64,000 nt of DNA from Bacteriovoracaceae bacterium UBA3083 (GTDB lineage: Bacteria; Bdellovibrionota; Bacteriovoracia; Bacteriovoracales; Bacteriovoracaceae). Made by a program: the position numbers and the translations under genes. Position 1 is the first letter of the stretch, and every line of letters begins with the position of its first letter. The notes beneath the pieces were generated by a model that saw only the letters and a list, made by a program, of their open reading frames with translations, ran no database searches and had not been told where the DNA came from. Where the stretch lies: positions 62,001 through 126,000 of the forward strand of contig DFBJ01000006.1 in the NCBI GenBank assembly GCA_002366565.1, read 5' to 3'. Shown here one piece after another: positions 7,936 through 16,509 of the stretch.

Positions 7936-8907
7936 ATGAAAATTGTTTTTCAACATAATGGAATCCTTCCAGTTAAGAAATATGGTGGTATCGAGAGAAT
8001 TCTCTTTTGGCATATGAAAGAGCTCGCCAAGAGAGGGCATGAGGTTGTTCTTATTGGACACAAAGAGTCACAAGTTGAGAAGCTAGGTATAAAGCTTATA
8101 CCTACTCCTCAACATGCTGAAGAAATTGCACCACTTATTCCAAATGACGCAGATATTATTCATCTCACATATAACTTCATTCCAGACTGTAAAGTTCCAA
8201 CGCTAATTAACATGCAGTGTAATGGTCAAATTGGAGAGAAATTTCCTAAGAATACTGTCTTTGTTTCAAGAAAACATGCAGAGAATCATGGCTCCGACGT
8301 TTTTATCTATAACGCACTAGATTTCGATGAGTATCCGTTCCCTGCTAAAGAAAAGACATCTTTTGAAAATTTCCTCTTCCTCGCCAAGGGCTCTTGGAGT
8401 GTTAAGAATTTAAAACACTGTATAAAGGCCTGCAAGAAAGCAAAGAAACATCTCCATATTGCTGGGGGGAGAAGTTATCTTCCTTCAAGGTATATCCACT
8501 CCCATGGAATGGTGGGCGGAGATGAAAAGATAGAAATTATGAAAAACTGTGACGCCTTTCTCTTTCCTGTGCGTTGGCACGAACCTTTTGGAATCGCGAT
8601 TATTGAAGCGATGGCGATGGGAATGCCTGTTTTTGGTAGTCCATACGGATCTCTTCCAGAAATTATTCAGGAAGGGACAGGTAAGATATGTAAAAATAAG
8701 AATGAGCTCTTTAAAGAGGTTAACTCCAAAGAGAACTACTATGACAGAGATCAAATTAGAAAGTATGTAGAAGATAAGTTTTGTATAAAGAACTTAACTG
8801 ACCAGTATCTAGCACTATACGAAAAGATTATAGCTGGAGAGAACCTCAATGAGTCTGAACCCACATGGAAACTAGAGCATGGACCTGAAAACCTTCTTGA
8901 CTACTAA
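7936..8907 (+). CDS. GT4 glycosyltransferase
   Basis: GT-B fold, family GT4, retaining, soluble or peripheral. The N-terminus MKIVFQHNGILPVKKYGGIE carries the loop KYGGIER that contacts the acceptor and donor. The C-terminal domain has HEPFGIAIIEAMAMGMPVFG (about 215-234), the EX7E donor motif with E216 and E224, and PYGSLPEII. At 323 aa it is at the short end for GT4. AGGA lies upstream of ATG 7936. Its stop codon shares one base with the next start (TAATG), so it is coupled to the first of two tandem GT22-like genes. Substrate not known. Confidence 0.88.
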   Translation: MKIVFQHNGILPVKKYGGIERILFWHMKELAKRGHEVVLIGHKESQVEKLGIKLIPTPQHAEEIAPLIPNDADIIHLTYNFIPDCKVPTLINMQCNGQIGEKFPKNTVFVSRKHAENHGSDVFIYNALDFDEYPFPAKEKTSFENFLFLAKGSWSVKNLKHCIKACKKAKKHLHIAGGRSYLPSRYIHSHGMVGGDEKIEIMKNCDAFLFPVRWHEPFGIAIIEAMAMGMPVFGSPYGSLPEIIQEGTGKICKNKNELFKEVNSKENYYDRDQIRKYVEDKFCIKNLTDQYLALYEKIIAGENLNESEPTWKLEHGPENLLDY

Positions 8908-10316
8908 TGACTAGCTTCTTTAATAGATATAAGAAATGGATACTTCTAAGTATACTCGCACACGTTGTCGCGAGTTTTACGAGTGTTGGTTTTCTACACC
9001 CTGATGAGCATTTTCAAATACTAGAGTTTCTAGGCCTTAAGCTTGGCACAACTCCTGTTCAAGACTTACCATGGGAATTTGGCGCAAAAATGAGGCCTTG
9101 GCTTCATTCGTCTATCTACTATTTAATTACAAAGACTTTTGAGCTCTTAGGGGTTGAGGATAGATTTATTCTTACCTATATCTTTCGGCTCTTAAGCATC
9201 GCGCTGGGCCTCTTTAGCTCTATACAATTGGCCCATTTTTGTGAAAGTAAATTCAAGAACCCAAGGTATGCAGTCTATACAAGTCTACTGCTATGGCCTC
9301 TTCCTTTTATTCACGCAAGACTTTCTTCAGAAGCAATTGGAACAAGCCTTTTCACTTTAGCACTAATTGAATTCTTCAAAAAAAACAAAAGATCTAATCT
9401 TTATACTGGTGTTCTTTTTGGAATCAGTTTTCTATTTAGATATCATATTGGCTTTATGATTTTTGGCCTTTGCCTATGGTCATTGATATTTAAAAAGAAG
9501 AAAATATCAGAGTTAACAGTCATCACAATCATGACATTTGTTATAATTGGCCTAAGCATACCTATTGATTACTGGGGGTATGGTGAGTTTACATTTGCTC
9601 CTTATCAGTACTTTCTTCAAAATATTATAGAAAATAAGGCAGCTAATTACGGCGTATCTCCTTGGTGGTATTACTTTAAAGCTAGCTTTAATAAACTTAT
9701 TGCTCCGATAGGAATACTTACAATAATAGGTTTTTTAACTTATTGGGTTAAGAAACCTCTTTCATGGTTTACCTTTACGACTCTGCCTTTCTTTTTTATC
9801 CATACACTTATTGGTCATAAAGAGTGGAGGTTCCTATTTCCATTAATTCCTTTTATTCCAATTATTGTTGGATTTTATTTTGAGAAAAATAATATTAAAA
9901 CATGGATTCCAAAAGTATTGATATTTATCAATTCAATAGCAATGCTAATTTCACTTAAGGCCGCACACCCTTCTTATAATTTTTTTAAAGGTGTTCAAAA
10001 ATATAATCAAATAGAAGTGCTCTATCACAATAGTTCAGAAACTCCATTCAATATGTATAAGCTTCGTCCACATTTCTATAATAATATTAATCCTAAAATG
10101 ATTAAGATAAAGGACGAAGAAATTGAACAGTACGCAATGAGTGGAGGTTGGTTCTTTGCAGAGAGAGGAAGGTTCTCTTTGAGATTTGAAGCTCTTTCAA
10201 ATTGTGAGAATAAATATTATGGAAGCTTATCAATATTAAAGCACCTTCCTATAAAGTATTATAATAAGTTAAAAATCTACACCCTATGGAATTGTAAAAA
10301 TGCTAAACAAATTTAA
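8907..10316 (+). CDS. GT22-like membrane mannosyltransferase, copy 2
   Basis: A polytopic GT-C protein with the same architecture as the gene at 4968-6401. It has the acidic loop HPDEHFQILEFL (31-42), LPWEFGAKMRPW (54-65), DYWGYGEFTFAPYQYF, SPWWYYF, and GHKEWRFLFPLIPFIP (about residue 310), the HKExRF signature of GT22. Its start codon overlaps the preceding GT4 stop by one base, and its end overlaps the third copy by 17 bases. The C-terminal 80 residues form a soluble tail (NCENKYYGSL) ending in a WNCK motif that also resembles the end of the other copies (LYKC). It probably transfers a sugar from a polyprenyl-phosphate donor in the periplasm. Confidence 0.8.
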   Translation: MTSFFNRYKKWILLSILAHVVASFTSVGFLHPDEHFQILEFLGLKLGTTPVQDLPWEFGAKMRPWLHSSIYYLITKTFELLGVEDRFILTYIFRLLSIALGLFSSIQLAHFCESKFKNPRYAVYTSLLLWPLPFIHARLSSEAIGTSLFTLALIEFFKKNKRSNLYTGVLFGISFLFRYHIGFMIFGLCLWSLIFKKKKISELTVITIMTFVIIGLSIPIDYWGYGEFTFAPYQYFLQNIIENKAANYGVSPWWYYFKASFNKLIAPIGILTIIGFLTYWVKKPLSWFTFTTLPFFFIHTLIGHKEWRFLFPLIPFIPIIVGFYFEKNNIKTWIPKVLIFINSIAMLISLKAAHPSYNFFKGVQKYNQIEVLYHNSSETPFNMYKLRPHFYNNINPKMIKIKDEEIEQYAMSGGWFFAERGRFSLRFEALSNCENKYYGSLSILKHLPIKYYNKLKIYTLWNCKNAKQI

Positions 10317-11769
10317 AAGTCTAATTGAGACAAAAGATCAAAAGGCGCTACTAAAGAAAGCATTTATTTTCTCTGCGATCTTTCATCTCGCAGCAGTTAT
10401 TTTTAGCGAAGGATTTCATAGACCAGATGAGCACTTAGGTATATTTCGATTAATGAGCTATAAGTTGGGCAATTTCCCAGAGAGTGAATTATCGTGGGAA
10501 TATGGTGCTCAGATCAGACCTTGGCTTCAGCCTTACGCCTTTTACATTATTGCTAAAGTTTCTAATTTCTTAGGTATAGTTAATCCATTTTTTATTGCTT
10601 TAATACTAAGGTTTATCTGCTCTGCTCTTGGTTTTTATACACTTATTAAGTTTACAAAGTTCTCACTTCAATATGTTAAAGAACTGTCTCACCAGAACTT
10701 ACTCATTATACTACTTGCGACGATGTGGTATCTTCCATTCTTTCACGCAAGAACAAGTGCAGAGAACTTAAGTTTATCATTTTTTATATTAGGACTCATT
10801 AGAGTTCCTAGATTGAATCAATCAATTAAAAACTGTATTTTAGCAGGTCTGTTCTTTGGGATTAGTTATATATTAAGATTTCAAACAGGTGTTATGGTTC
10901 TTTTTGCAGTTCTCTGGCCCCTCGTTGCAAGAAAAATACAGATAAAATACTTTATATATACTTCAGTATCAATTTGTATCGCTATTGCTCTAAGTACAGT
11001 TATTGACTACCTTGGCTATGGAGTATGGACATTTAGCTCTTGGAACTATGTTTATCAAAATATCTTTAAGGGAGTTGCTTCGGGCTTTGGGGTATCTCCT
11101 TGGTATTATTACTTTACAAAGTCTCTGGCCAAAGGAATACCTCCCTATAGCTTCTTCTTAGTCCTTCCATTTTTATGGATGTGGATAAAGAAGCCTTTTC
11201 ATTTTCTAACTTGGGTAACACTTCCATTTTTTATTATTCATAGTGCAATAGGACATAAAGAGCTTCGATTTATATTTGCACTAGGAATATTTGCCCCAGT
11301 AATGATTGGAATGTATCTAGATGAGAACAAAAAAGACTGGTATAAATCTAAAGTTTTAAAAATATTTATCATACTAGCAGTAGTTGTGAACTTTACAGCT
11401 CTGCTCATCTCTTCACTAAAGCCAGCTTACACTCCAATCTCTTTCTATAAACATCTCTATAGTAAAGAAGAGCAAGTCTCTACTTTATACAGCTTAAGTC
11501 TTATCAGAGATGAACTAGATTTCTACCAAAAAGAGAAGTTTGAACAAGTTTATATAAAGGAAAATAAATTACAATTTATAGAGTCTTTAAAGAACGAAAA
11601 TCAAGAGAAATGGATCTTTACCAGTAACTTTAACTATATTTTAAAACTAGAAAGTATTAAGAGGTGTAATAGAGACTTCTCAAGCTACCCTTCTTTCTTG
11701 ATTAAAGAGAAGTTTTCAAAAGTATTTAAACGATCAAAAATATGGACATTATATAAGTGCAAAAATTAA
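10300..11769 (+). CDS. GT22-like membrane mannosyltransferase, copy 3
   Basis: Third member of the paralogue set and tandem to copy 2. Motifs: HRPDEHLGIFRL (40-51), LSWEYGAQIRPW (64-75), DYLGYGVWTFSSWNYVY, SPWYYYF and GHKELRFIFALG. Ends SRKIWTLYKCKN-like (SKIWTLYKC), as copy 1 ends RVWSLYKCL, which suggests a conserved role for the C-terminal cysteine region. At 489 aa it is slightly longer at the N-terminus, with a basic cytoplasmic leader. The upstream overlap of 17 bases mirrors the overlap seen upstream of copy 1. Distinct first-loop residues (DEHLG versus DEHFQ) hint at a different linkage or acceptor. Confidence 0.8.
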   Translation: MLNKFKSLIETKDQKALLKKAFIFSAIFHLAAVIFSEGFHRPDEHLGIFRLMSYKLGNFPESELSWEYGAQIRPWLQPYAFYIIAKVSNFLGIVNPFFIALILRFICSALGFYTLIKFTKFSLQYVKELSHQNLLIILLATMWYLPFFHARTSAENLSLSFFILGLIRVPRLNQSIKNCILAGLFFGISYILRFQTGVMVLFAVLWPLVARKIQIKYFIYTSVSICIAIALSTVIDYLGYGVWTFSSWNYVYQNIFKGVASGFGVSPWYYYFTKSLAKGIPPYSFFLVLPFLWMWIKKPFHFLTWVTLPFFIIHSAIGHKELRFIFALGIFAPVMIGMYLDENKKDWYKSKVLKIFIILAVVVNFTALLISSLKPAYTPISFYKHLYSKEEQVSTLYSLSLIRDELDFYQKEKFEQVYIKENKLQFIESLKNENQEKWIFTSNFNYILKLESIKRCNRDFSSYPSFLIKEKFSKVFKRSKIWTLYKCKN

Positions 11770-13085
11770 TTAATATAAAAGATATATTTTGGAGTAATTT
11801 CCCATTATTTTTCTACCTCATACTTGCTCAAGCACTTAGAAGGTCTCATGGAGCATTGAAGTCAAACCATTTGCTATTTATCACGATTTCAATAGCTCTG
11901 CTCGCTTACTACCACATAAAGAAACCAACAAAAGGTAAAATAACAAATTCTTTATCTCATTACCTTTGGATTATATTTACGTTTTTTCTTATTGAGAAGA
12001 CAGAGATTATCTACTTACAAAGTGGCACTTATCTAAATATCTATAACTATCTACTCTATATATCTCTAGCTCTTTCAATTGTTTCGCTTAAGTTTTTTAA
12101 AGAAAGAATTTACTTCATTGGAATGATTATTGGGTCAGTATGTCTTTTACTTGTGCCTTTAATATCTCCATCACCAGCAATTGATGTATTTACAATAACA
12201 ACTAAGGCCTCAGAATATTTACTACAAGGACTAAATCCATATACACAAATATACCCAGATATCTATAATGGACAATATAATTACGAGCCTAATTTAATCT
12301 ATTGGCCTGTGGGAGTATTATTTAACACTATCTCCTTTAAGGTATTAGGAGATATTAGATATATCAATATTTTCTCAATCATACTTAGCTCTATTTATCT
12401 TTATAAAAAAAGATCTCCCATTCTAGCTCTAATACTATTATATTTCCCAGTTGCAAGCTTTGTAATTGAGCAAGCATGGTATGAGGCGATATTTTTTATA
12501 TTTATTATATTATTATTTTCAATGCTAAAGGATAGGAAAACCTCTAAGGCGTCTATCCTTTTAGGTATTCTCTGTGCTTCCAAACAATTCTTTATTATTA
12601 CAGCAATTCATACGTTCTTATTTGTTTTTAGAAGTTCTAAACCAAGAGAATGGTTAAGTTATCTCTTTATCTCAATAGCGACTGGAAGTATTCTTTTAGG
12701 AGTCTTTTATGTTTGGAATCCTGATAGTTTTATTAATAATACGATCTTTAATATTTTAAAATATCCGACACGCTACGACTCTCTATCCTGGGTTGCACAC
12801 TTTAAAGTAAGGCATGGAATTATACTAAATAGCCTTCTACTAACTTCTATAAATATTGGAGCAATAATTTTATCCGCTCTCTATTTACTGAAAAAGAAAA
12901 CAGTAAGTATAAGTGACCTACTTGTAACTCAAATCATCACTTACACAGTTATTTTTATATTCGCAAAGCAATCATTCTGTAATTACTACTACCTAAGCTC
13001 ATTTCTAATTCTTATTTACGTTGCATTTGAAGACGGTAAGTCTTCCCATAGTCACCAAGAGATAAGTCCTGCTTTGAATGAATAA
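11757..13085 (+). CDS. Polytopic GT-C/GT87-like membrane protein
   Basis: About ten hydrophobic segments. The large loop after the third-to-fourth helix reads AIDVFTITTKASEYLLQGLN then PYTQ with later YNYEPNLIYWPVGVLF. The pattern 'GLNPY...Y..P..' with a preceding acidic residue is typical of GT87/DUF2029 and related polyprenyl-P-mannose-dependent transferases. The best start is GTG 11757, inside the end of copy 3 (13-base overlap), with no nearby ATG. Its 3' end overlaps the convergent gene by 74 bases. The family call is tentative; a non-enzymatic membrane protein cannot be excluded, but the operon context of GT22-like genes supports a GT-C role. Confidence 0.6.
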   Translation: MQKLINIKDIFWSNFPLFFYLILAQALRRSHGALKSNHLLFITISIALLAYYHIKKPTKGKITNSLSHYLWIIFTFFLIEKTEIIYLQSGTYLNIYNYLLYISLALSIVSLKFFKERIYFIGMIIGSVCLLLVPLISPSPAIDVFTITTKASEYLLQGLNPYTQIYPDIYNGQYNYEPNLIYWPVGVLFNTISFKVLGDIRYINIFSIILSSIYLYKKRSPILALILLYFPVASFVIEQAWYEAIFFIFIILLFSMLKDRKTSKASILLGILCASKQFFIITAIHTFLFVFRSSKPREWLSYLFISIATGSILLGVFYVWNPDSFINNTIFNILKYPTRYDSLSWVAHFKVRHGIILNSLLLTSINIGAIILSALYLLKKKTVSISDLLVTQIITYTVIFIFAKQSFCNYYYLSSFLILIYVAFEDGKSSHSHQEISPALNE

Positions 13086-14244
13086 AATGTAAAAAGCTTA
13101 AAGATAGAAATAACTGAGTGACAATAGAAATAAGAATTATTTCCTTCTTATTTTCAAGAATTTTCACAAAGAAATAAAAGCTAAATGGATAACATATTAT
13201 TAAATAATGTGGCCTAATTTTAATTCCTGTAAAAGTTAAAATAACCCCATAACCAACAATTACACCAATTGCATATAATGTTATATCATCTGAGTTTTTA
13301 ATTATATTTTTGAAATTCAAGATAAAATTCTTCGCCTTTAAAACAACTGTTACTGTAAGAAAAACTAGAACGAAAACACAAATGCTGAATAATATTAAAT
13401 TATAAGGAATTTTAACAAACTCATAAAAATGCTTTCCAAGAGAATACTTTAAGTTAATTCCAGTAACATCCATGAAGTTATATGTTAAAAACCTAAATTT
13501 AAAAATATTTGCTACTGAGATTATGGACCCTTCAGAGTTTGAAGGATCCTTACTTAAAAGATATTGGAACCAGCTAATCATTGGAATAAGAGATAGAGCA
13601 CTCCCAACTAGCCATGACCCCCATTTCGTCACATAGTCTTTATTCATATATTCTTTTAAAAATACAAATATAACGATTCCTAATGAAAAGAAAAAACCAC
13701 TCATATGTACCTGTCCTATGAGTCCCCCAACTAGTCCCCACAGGAATGCACCTAAATACTTTCTTCTATATAAGAAGGTTATTAATATTATCAATGTAAA
13801 TAATGGAAGCACGTTCTGTGCCCATATTTTTCTAGAGAAAAGAATTGGTAATGGAGAAACACTAATTAAGGCCATTGCAAGTAAGGTATTTATCTTATCT
13901 GAAGATTTCTTATATAAAACAAACAAGAATCCAATCAATGAAAAAATATTTATCCACTGTATCCATGAGAGAAACCCTAGAGGTGTCTGGGTGAAGAAGC
14001 CTATTAGATTAAAGAACCAGATACCAAAAGCAGGATTTTTTACATTTCCACCACTTTCCATTCCTAATGATGGGAATGCTCCTGTCTTATAGAGTTCTAG
14101 ACCATGCTCAAATACCCAAACTTCATCATATTTCCACTCCATGTCCATCGGCCAAATAAGTCGTAGAATAATTCCACTTAATATAAAGAATAATAAATAT
14201 TTTTCTCGTTTTTTTATAAAATTAATCATTTTGCTCTTTTCCAT
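13012..14244 (-). CDS. GT39/ArnT-like membrane glycosyltransferase
   Basis: A polytopic protein of 410 aa. The first loop after the N-terminal helix reads MEWKYDEVWVFEHGLELYKT (D40-E41), the acidic pair expected in the catalytic first periplasmic loop of PMT/ArnT-type GT-C enzymes. The next loop contains VKNPAFGIWFFNLIGFFTQTP, as in undecaprenyl-P-sugar transferases, which often have 'HPPL' here. Helices follow (ILFSRKIWAQNVLPLFTLI). It is divergent from a DPM1-like GT2 at 14292 with only 47 bases between, so donor synthase and transferase may be co-regulated. It converges on the GT87-like gene with an unusually long 74-base overlap. Family membership is likely; substrate unknown. Confidence 0.65.
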   Translation of the reverse strand: MEKSKMINFIKKREKYLLFFILSGIILRLIWPMDMEWKYDEVWVFEHGLELYKTGAFPSLGMESGGNVKNPAFGIWFFNLIGFFTQTPLGFLSWIQWINIFSLIGFLFVLYKKSSDKINTLLAMALISVSPLPILFSRKIWAQNVLPLFTLIILITFLYRRKYLGAFLWGLVGGLIGQVHMSGFFFSLGIVIFVFLKEYMNKDYVTKWGSWLVGSALSLIPMISWFQYLLSKDPSNSEGSIISVANIFKFRFLTYNFMDVTGINLKYSLGKHFYEFVKIPYNLILFSICVFVLVFLTVTVVLKAKNFILNFKNIIKNSDDITLYAIGVIVGYGVILTFTGIKIRPHYLIICYPFSFYFFVKILENKKEIILISIVTQLFLSLSFLHFIHSKQDLSLGDYGKTYRLQMQRK

Positions 14245-14291
14245 TAAAGATTTTATTCCTATTATTATTCCAACAAACCTTAGGAATGAAA

Positions 14292-14999
14292 ATGAAATTA
14301 AGTATCGTTATGCCAGCTTATAATGAAGAATCGACTATATCTGAGATTTTAAGCATCGTTGTAAATCAAATAAAAGAAATATCAGACCTAGTCTTAGACT
14401 ATGAAATTATTGTAATTAATGATTTCTCAAAAGATAAGACATTAAAGGTTCTTGAGGAAAATTTTGGAGTTAACGATAAAATAAAAGTTTTCTCTCAAGC
14501 GTACAACCAGGGAAAGGGCGCTGCAATAACTAGAGGGTTTAAAGAGACAACTGGCGATATTGTTCTTATTCAAGATGCCGACATGGAATACGACCCTAGT
14601 GACTATAGAGCACTTATAACCCCAATAGTTAACAAAAAAGCTGATGTAGTCTATGGTTCAAGATTTAAAGGTGAAACAACTAGAGTTCTCTACTATTGGC
14701 ACTACTTAGGAAATAAGTTTCTTACTACGCTTTCAAATATGTTCACAAATTTAAATCTCACAGATATGGAGACATGCTATAAGGTTTTCAAAGGGGATTT
14801 AATAAGAAAAATGCCACTTACTTCTAAAAGGTTTGGTATTGAGCCAGAAATGACGGCAAAGCTCTCAAAGATAAGAGATATCAGAATTTATGAAGTGCCA
14901 ATCTCATACTACGGAAGAACATACGCAGAAGGAAAGAAGATTGGTTGGAAAGACGGATTCTCTGCCCTTTGGTCAATCGTTAAATTTAACCTATTCTAA
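14292..14999 (+). CDS. DPM1-like polyprenyl-phosphate sugar synthase (GT2)
   Basis: KLSIVMPAYNEESTISEIL at the N-terminus, NDFSKDKTLKVL, the characteristic QAYNQGKGAAITRGF, IQDADMEYDPSDY (DxD about 95-97) and YGSRFKGETTRVLYYWHYLG match the dolichyl-P-mannose/glucose synthase-like GT2 subfamily. It ends shortly after YYGRTYAEGKKIGWKDGFSA, a conserved tail in bacterial homologues. No C-terminal membrane helices are present. Start: AGGA at 14282-14285 is 6 bases from ATG 14292, better than the ATG at 14286 that abuts it. It probably makes the lipid-linked donor for the neighbouring GT-C enzymes. It converges on the ArnT-like gene at 15025 with a 25-base gap. Confidence 0.85.
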   Translation: MKLSIVMPAYNEESTISEILSIVVNQIKEISDLVLDYEIIVINDFSKDKTLKVLEENFGVNDKIKVFSQAYNQGKGAAITRGFKETTGDIVLIQDADMEYDPSDYRALITPIVNKKADVVYGSRFKGETTRVLYYWHYLGNKFLTTLSNMFTNLNLTDMETCYKVFKGDLIRKMPLTSKRFGIEPEMTAKLSKIRDIRIYEVPISYYGRTYAEGKKIGWKDGFSALWSIVKFNLF

Positions 15000-15024
15000 T
15001 TCAATTCTCTAATAGTACTAGAGA

Positions 15025-16443
15025 TTAGAATTCCATTCCTTTAAAGTCTATTCTCTTTGGAATTAACAGAATGATGTTTTTCTTTTTAAAAAACATCGCT
15101 CTTTTATAATGCTCACTTATATAAGTGTTCTCAAGTGCATTTTTAAGTTTATCCTTTTTAACTAGAATCACAGAACTATCATTATCAACACTTTCAGAGT
15201 TATAAGTTTTAGACTGATCTATAAATCCATTTAAATTAGCTAAACTCCAAAATGGATATGCTCCTTTATAGTTAACCCAGCTTATTGGTTTAAAGTTTAC
15301 ATAAGAGAAGACTTCCCTAGCACGAAATAACTCAGGATCTCTCTTTGAAGTATTAGTTACTGGAAAAATAAGAAGAACTAAGACTGCAACTGGAGTAAGA
15401 ACTCTGAAAAACTTTACAATGGAATCACAAGCATTTGATTTTAAGCTATAAATTCCAAATCCCGCAAGGATAGCTAGAAATGGATACATTGGAATAAGAT
15501 AGTTTGAGTATTTAAAACTCATAAAGCTTAGACTAATGACAATTACTAAGTAAATAACTACACAAAATCTTAAAAGCTCACTAGTAGAACTCTTTAATAC
15601 ATGAAAGATTCCAAAGACACTTAATAGAAACCAAAGATTAACATTCTTAAGTAGAAAAATAATATAGGTATAAAAAGGAGAGGCCTCTCCTCTAGACTCA
15701 ACCATAGTGTGAAGAAAGGTAAACTTATACCAGTTAATAAAGATATCAAAGTTTCCAGAGATCTTTAATGAAAGAGGCCAAAGACTAAAGATAACTAATC
15801 CTAAAGATAGCCCGGCCCAAGGCCTTACTCCCATTAAAGTTTTAGAGGATTTACTTACTAGAAGATGAATAAAGATTATGAGAGGAATCCAAACTGCCAT
15901 AGGCCCTTTTGTTAGAGCGCAGAGTCCAAAAAAGAGTCCACAAAGTAGCCAATCTCTCCACTTACCTCTTAAATAAGCATTCCAATAACTCCCAAGAGAG
16001 ATCGTAAAAAATAACATTAGAGGTAGATCTAAGTTTGGAAACCTAGACTTCTTCATAAGTGGTGGAATGAGATAAAAGATTAAAAGAGAGATATAGGCAA
16101 TGCTCTCATAGTTATTCTTCTTTAAAAATCTAAAGAGATACACTCCTGTTAGGAGAGAGAAGAGTCCTGCAAATATTCTGGCCGTTACAAAGCTTGCCCC
16201 AAATAACTTAAAAAATAGTCCCTCTAGGATAAATACAAAGCTAGTATGGTGATAGAATCTTGGGTATGTACTCTCACTTAAGTGAGGAACAAGCCAGTGT
16301 CCAAGTTCAGCAGCATTTTTTCCAAATGCAGCGTACAAGTATCCATCTTGAAAAAACCCCGGAACCCAGGCCATCTGAAAGTAGAGAACGGCACCTAAGG
16401 CCAGTATCCATAAAAATTTCTGATCTTTAATAATTTTTTGCAT
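15025..16443 (-). CDS. ArnT/GT83-like membrane glycosyltransferase
   Basis: A polytopic GT-C protein, about 472 aa. The first loop is FFQDGYLYAAFGKNAAELGH (about residues 31-50), then STYPRFYHHTSFVFILEG. The canonical 'DE..YA..A.EM' of ArnT is here DGYLYAAFGKNAAE, with Asp kept and Glu replaced by Gly. FPNLDLPLMLFFTISLGSYW and LCALTKGPMAVWIPL (KGP motif, about 176) are typical of the ArnT/PMT superfamily. I use ATG 16443; the in-frame TTG at 16449 is also possible, and a GGAGGA further upstream is too distant to decide. It is thought to use an undecaprenyl-phosphate sugar in the periplasm. Substrate unknown. Confidence 0.8.
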   Translation of the reverse strand: MQKIIKDQKFLWILALGAVLYFQMAWVPGFFQDGYLYAAFGKNAAELGHWLVPHLSESTYPRFYHHTSFVFILEGLFFKLFGASFVTARIFAGLFSLLTGVYLFRFLKKNNYESIAYISLLIFYLIPPLMKKSRFPNLDLPLMLFFTISLGSYWNAYLRGKWRDWLLCGLFFGLCALTKGPMAVWIPLIIFIHLLVSKSSKTLMGVRPWAGLSLGLVIFSLWPLSLKISGNFDIFINWYKFTFLHTMVESRGEASPFYTYIIFLLKNVNLWFLLSVFGIFHVLKSSTSELLRFCVVIYLVIVISLSFMSFKYSNYLIPMYPFLAILAGFGIYSLKSNACDSIVKFFRVLTPVAVLVLLIFPVTNTSKRDPELFRAREVFSYVNFKPISWVNYKGAYPFWSLANLNGFIDQSKTYNSESVDNDSSVILVKKDKLKNALENTYISEHYKRAMFFKKKNIILLIPKRIDFKGMEF

Positions 16444-16509
16444 AAGCAATGGTAGATTAATTCCTCCATTTTTAATAGTATAAGCTTAGCTTCAACTCAA
16501 GGAATAACA

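Noticed and set aside
15000..15040. Stem-like sequence between the convergent genes at 14999 and 15025
   Set aside because: Short imperfect stem and no T-run; cannot be told from AT-rich background.
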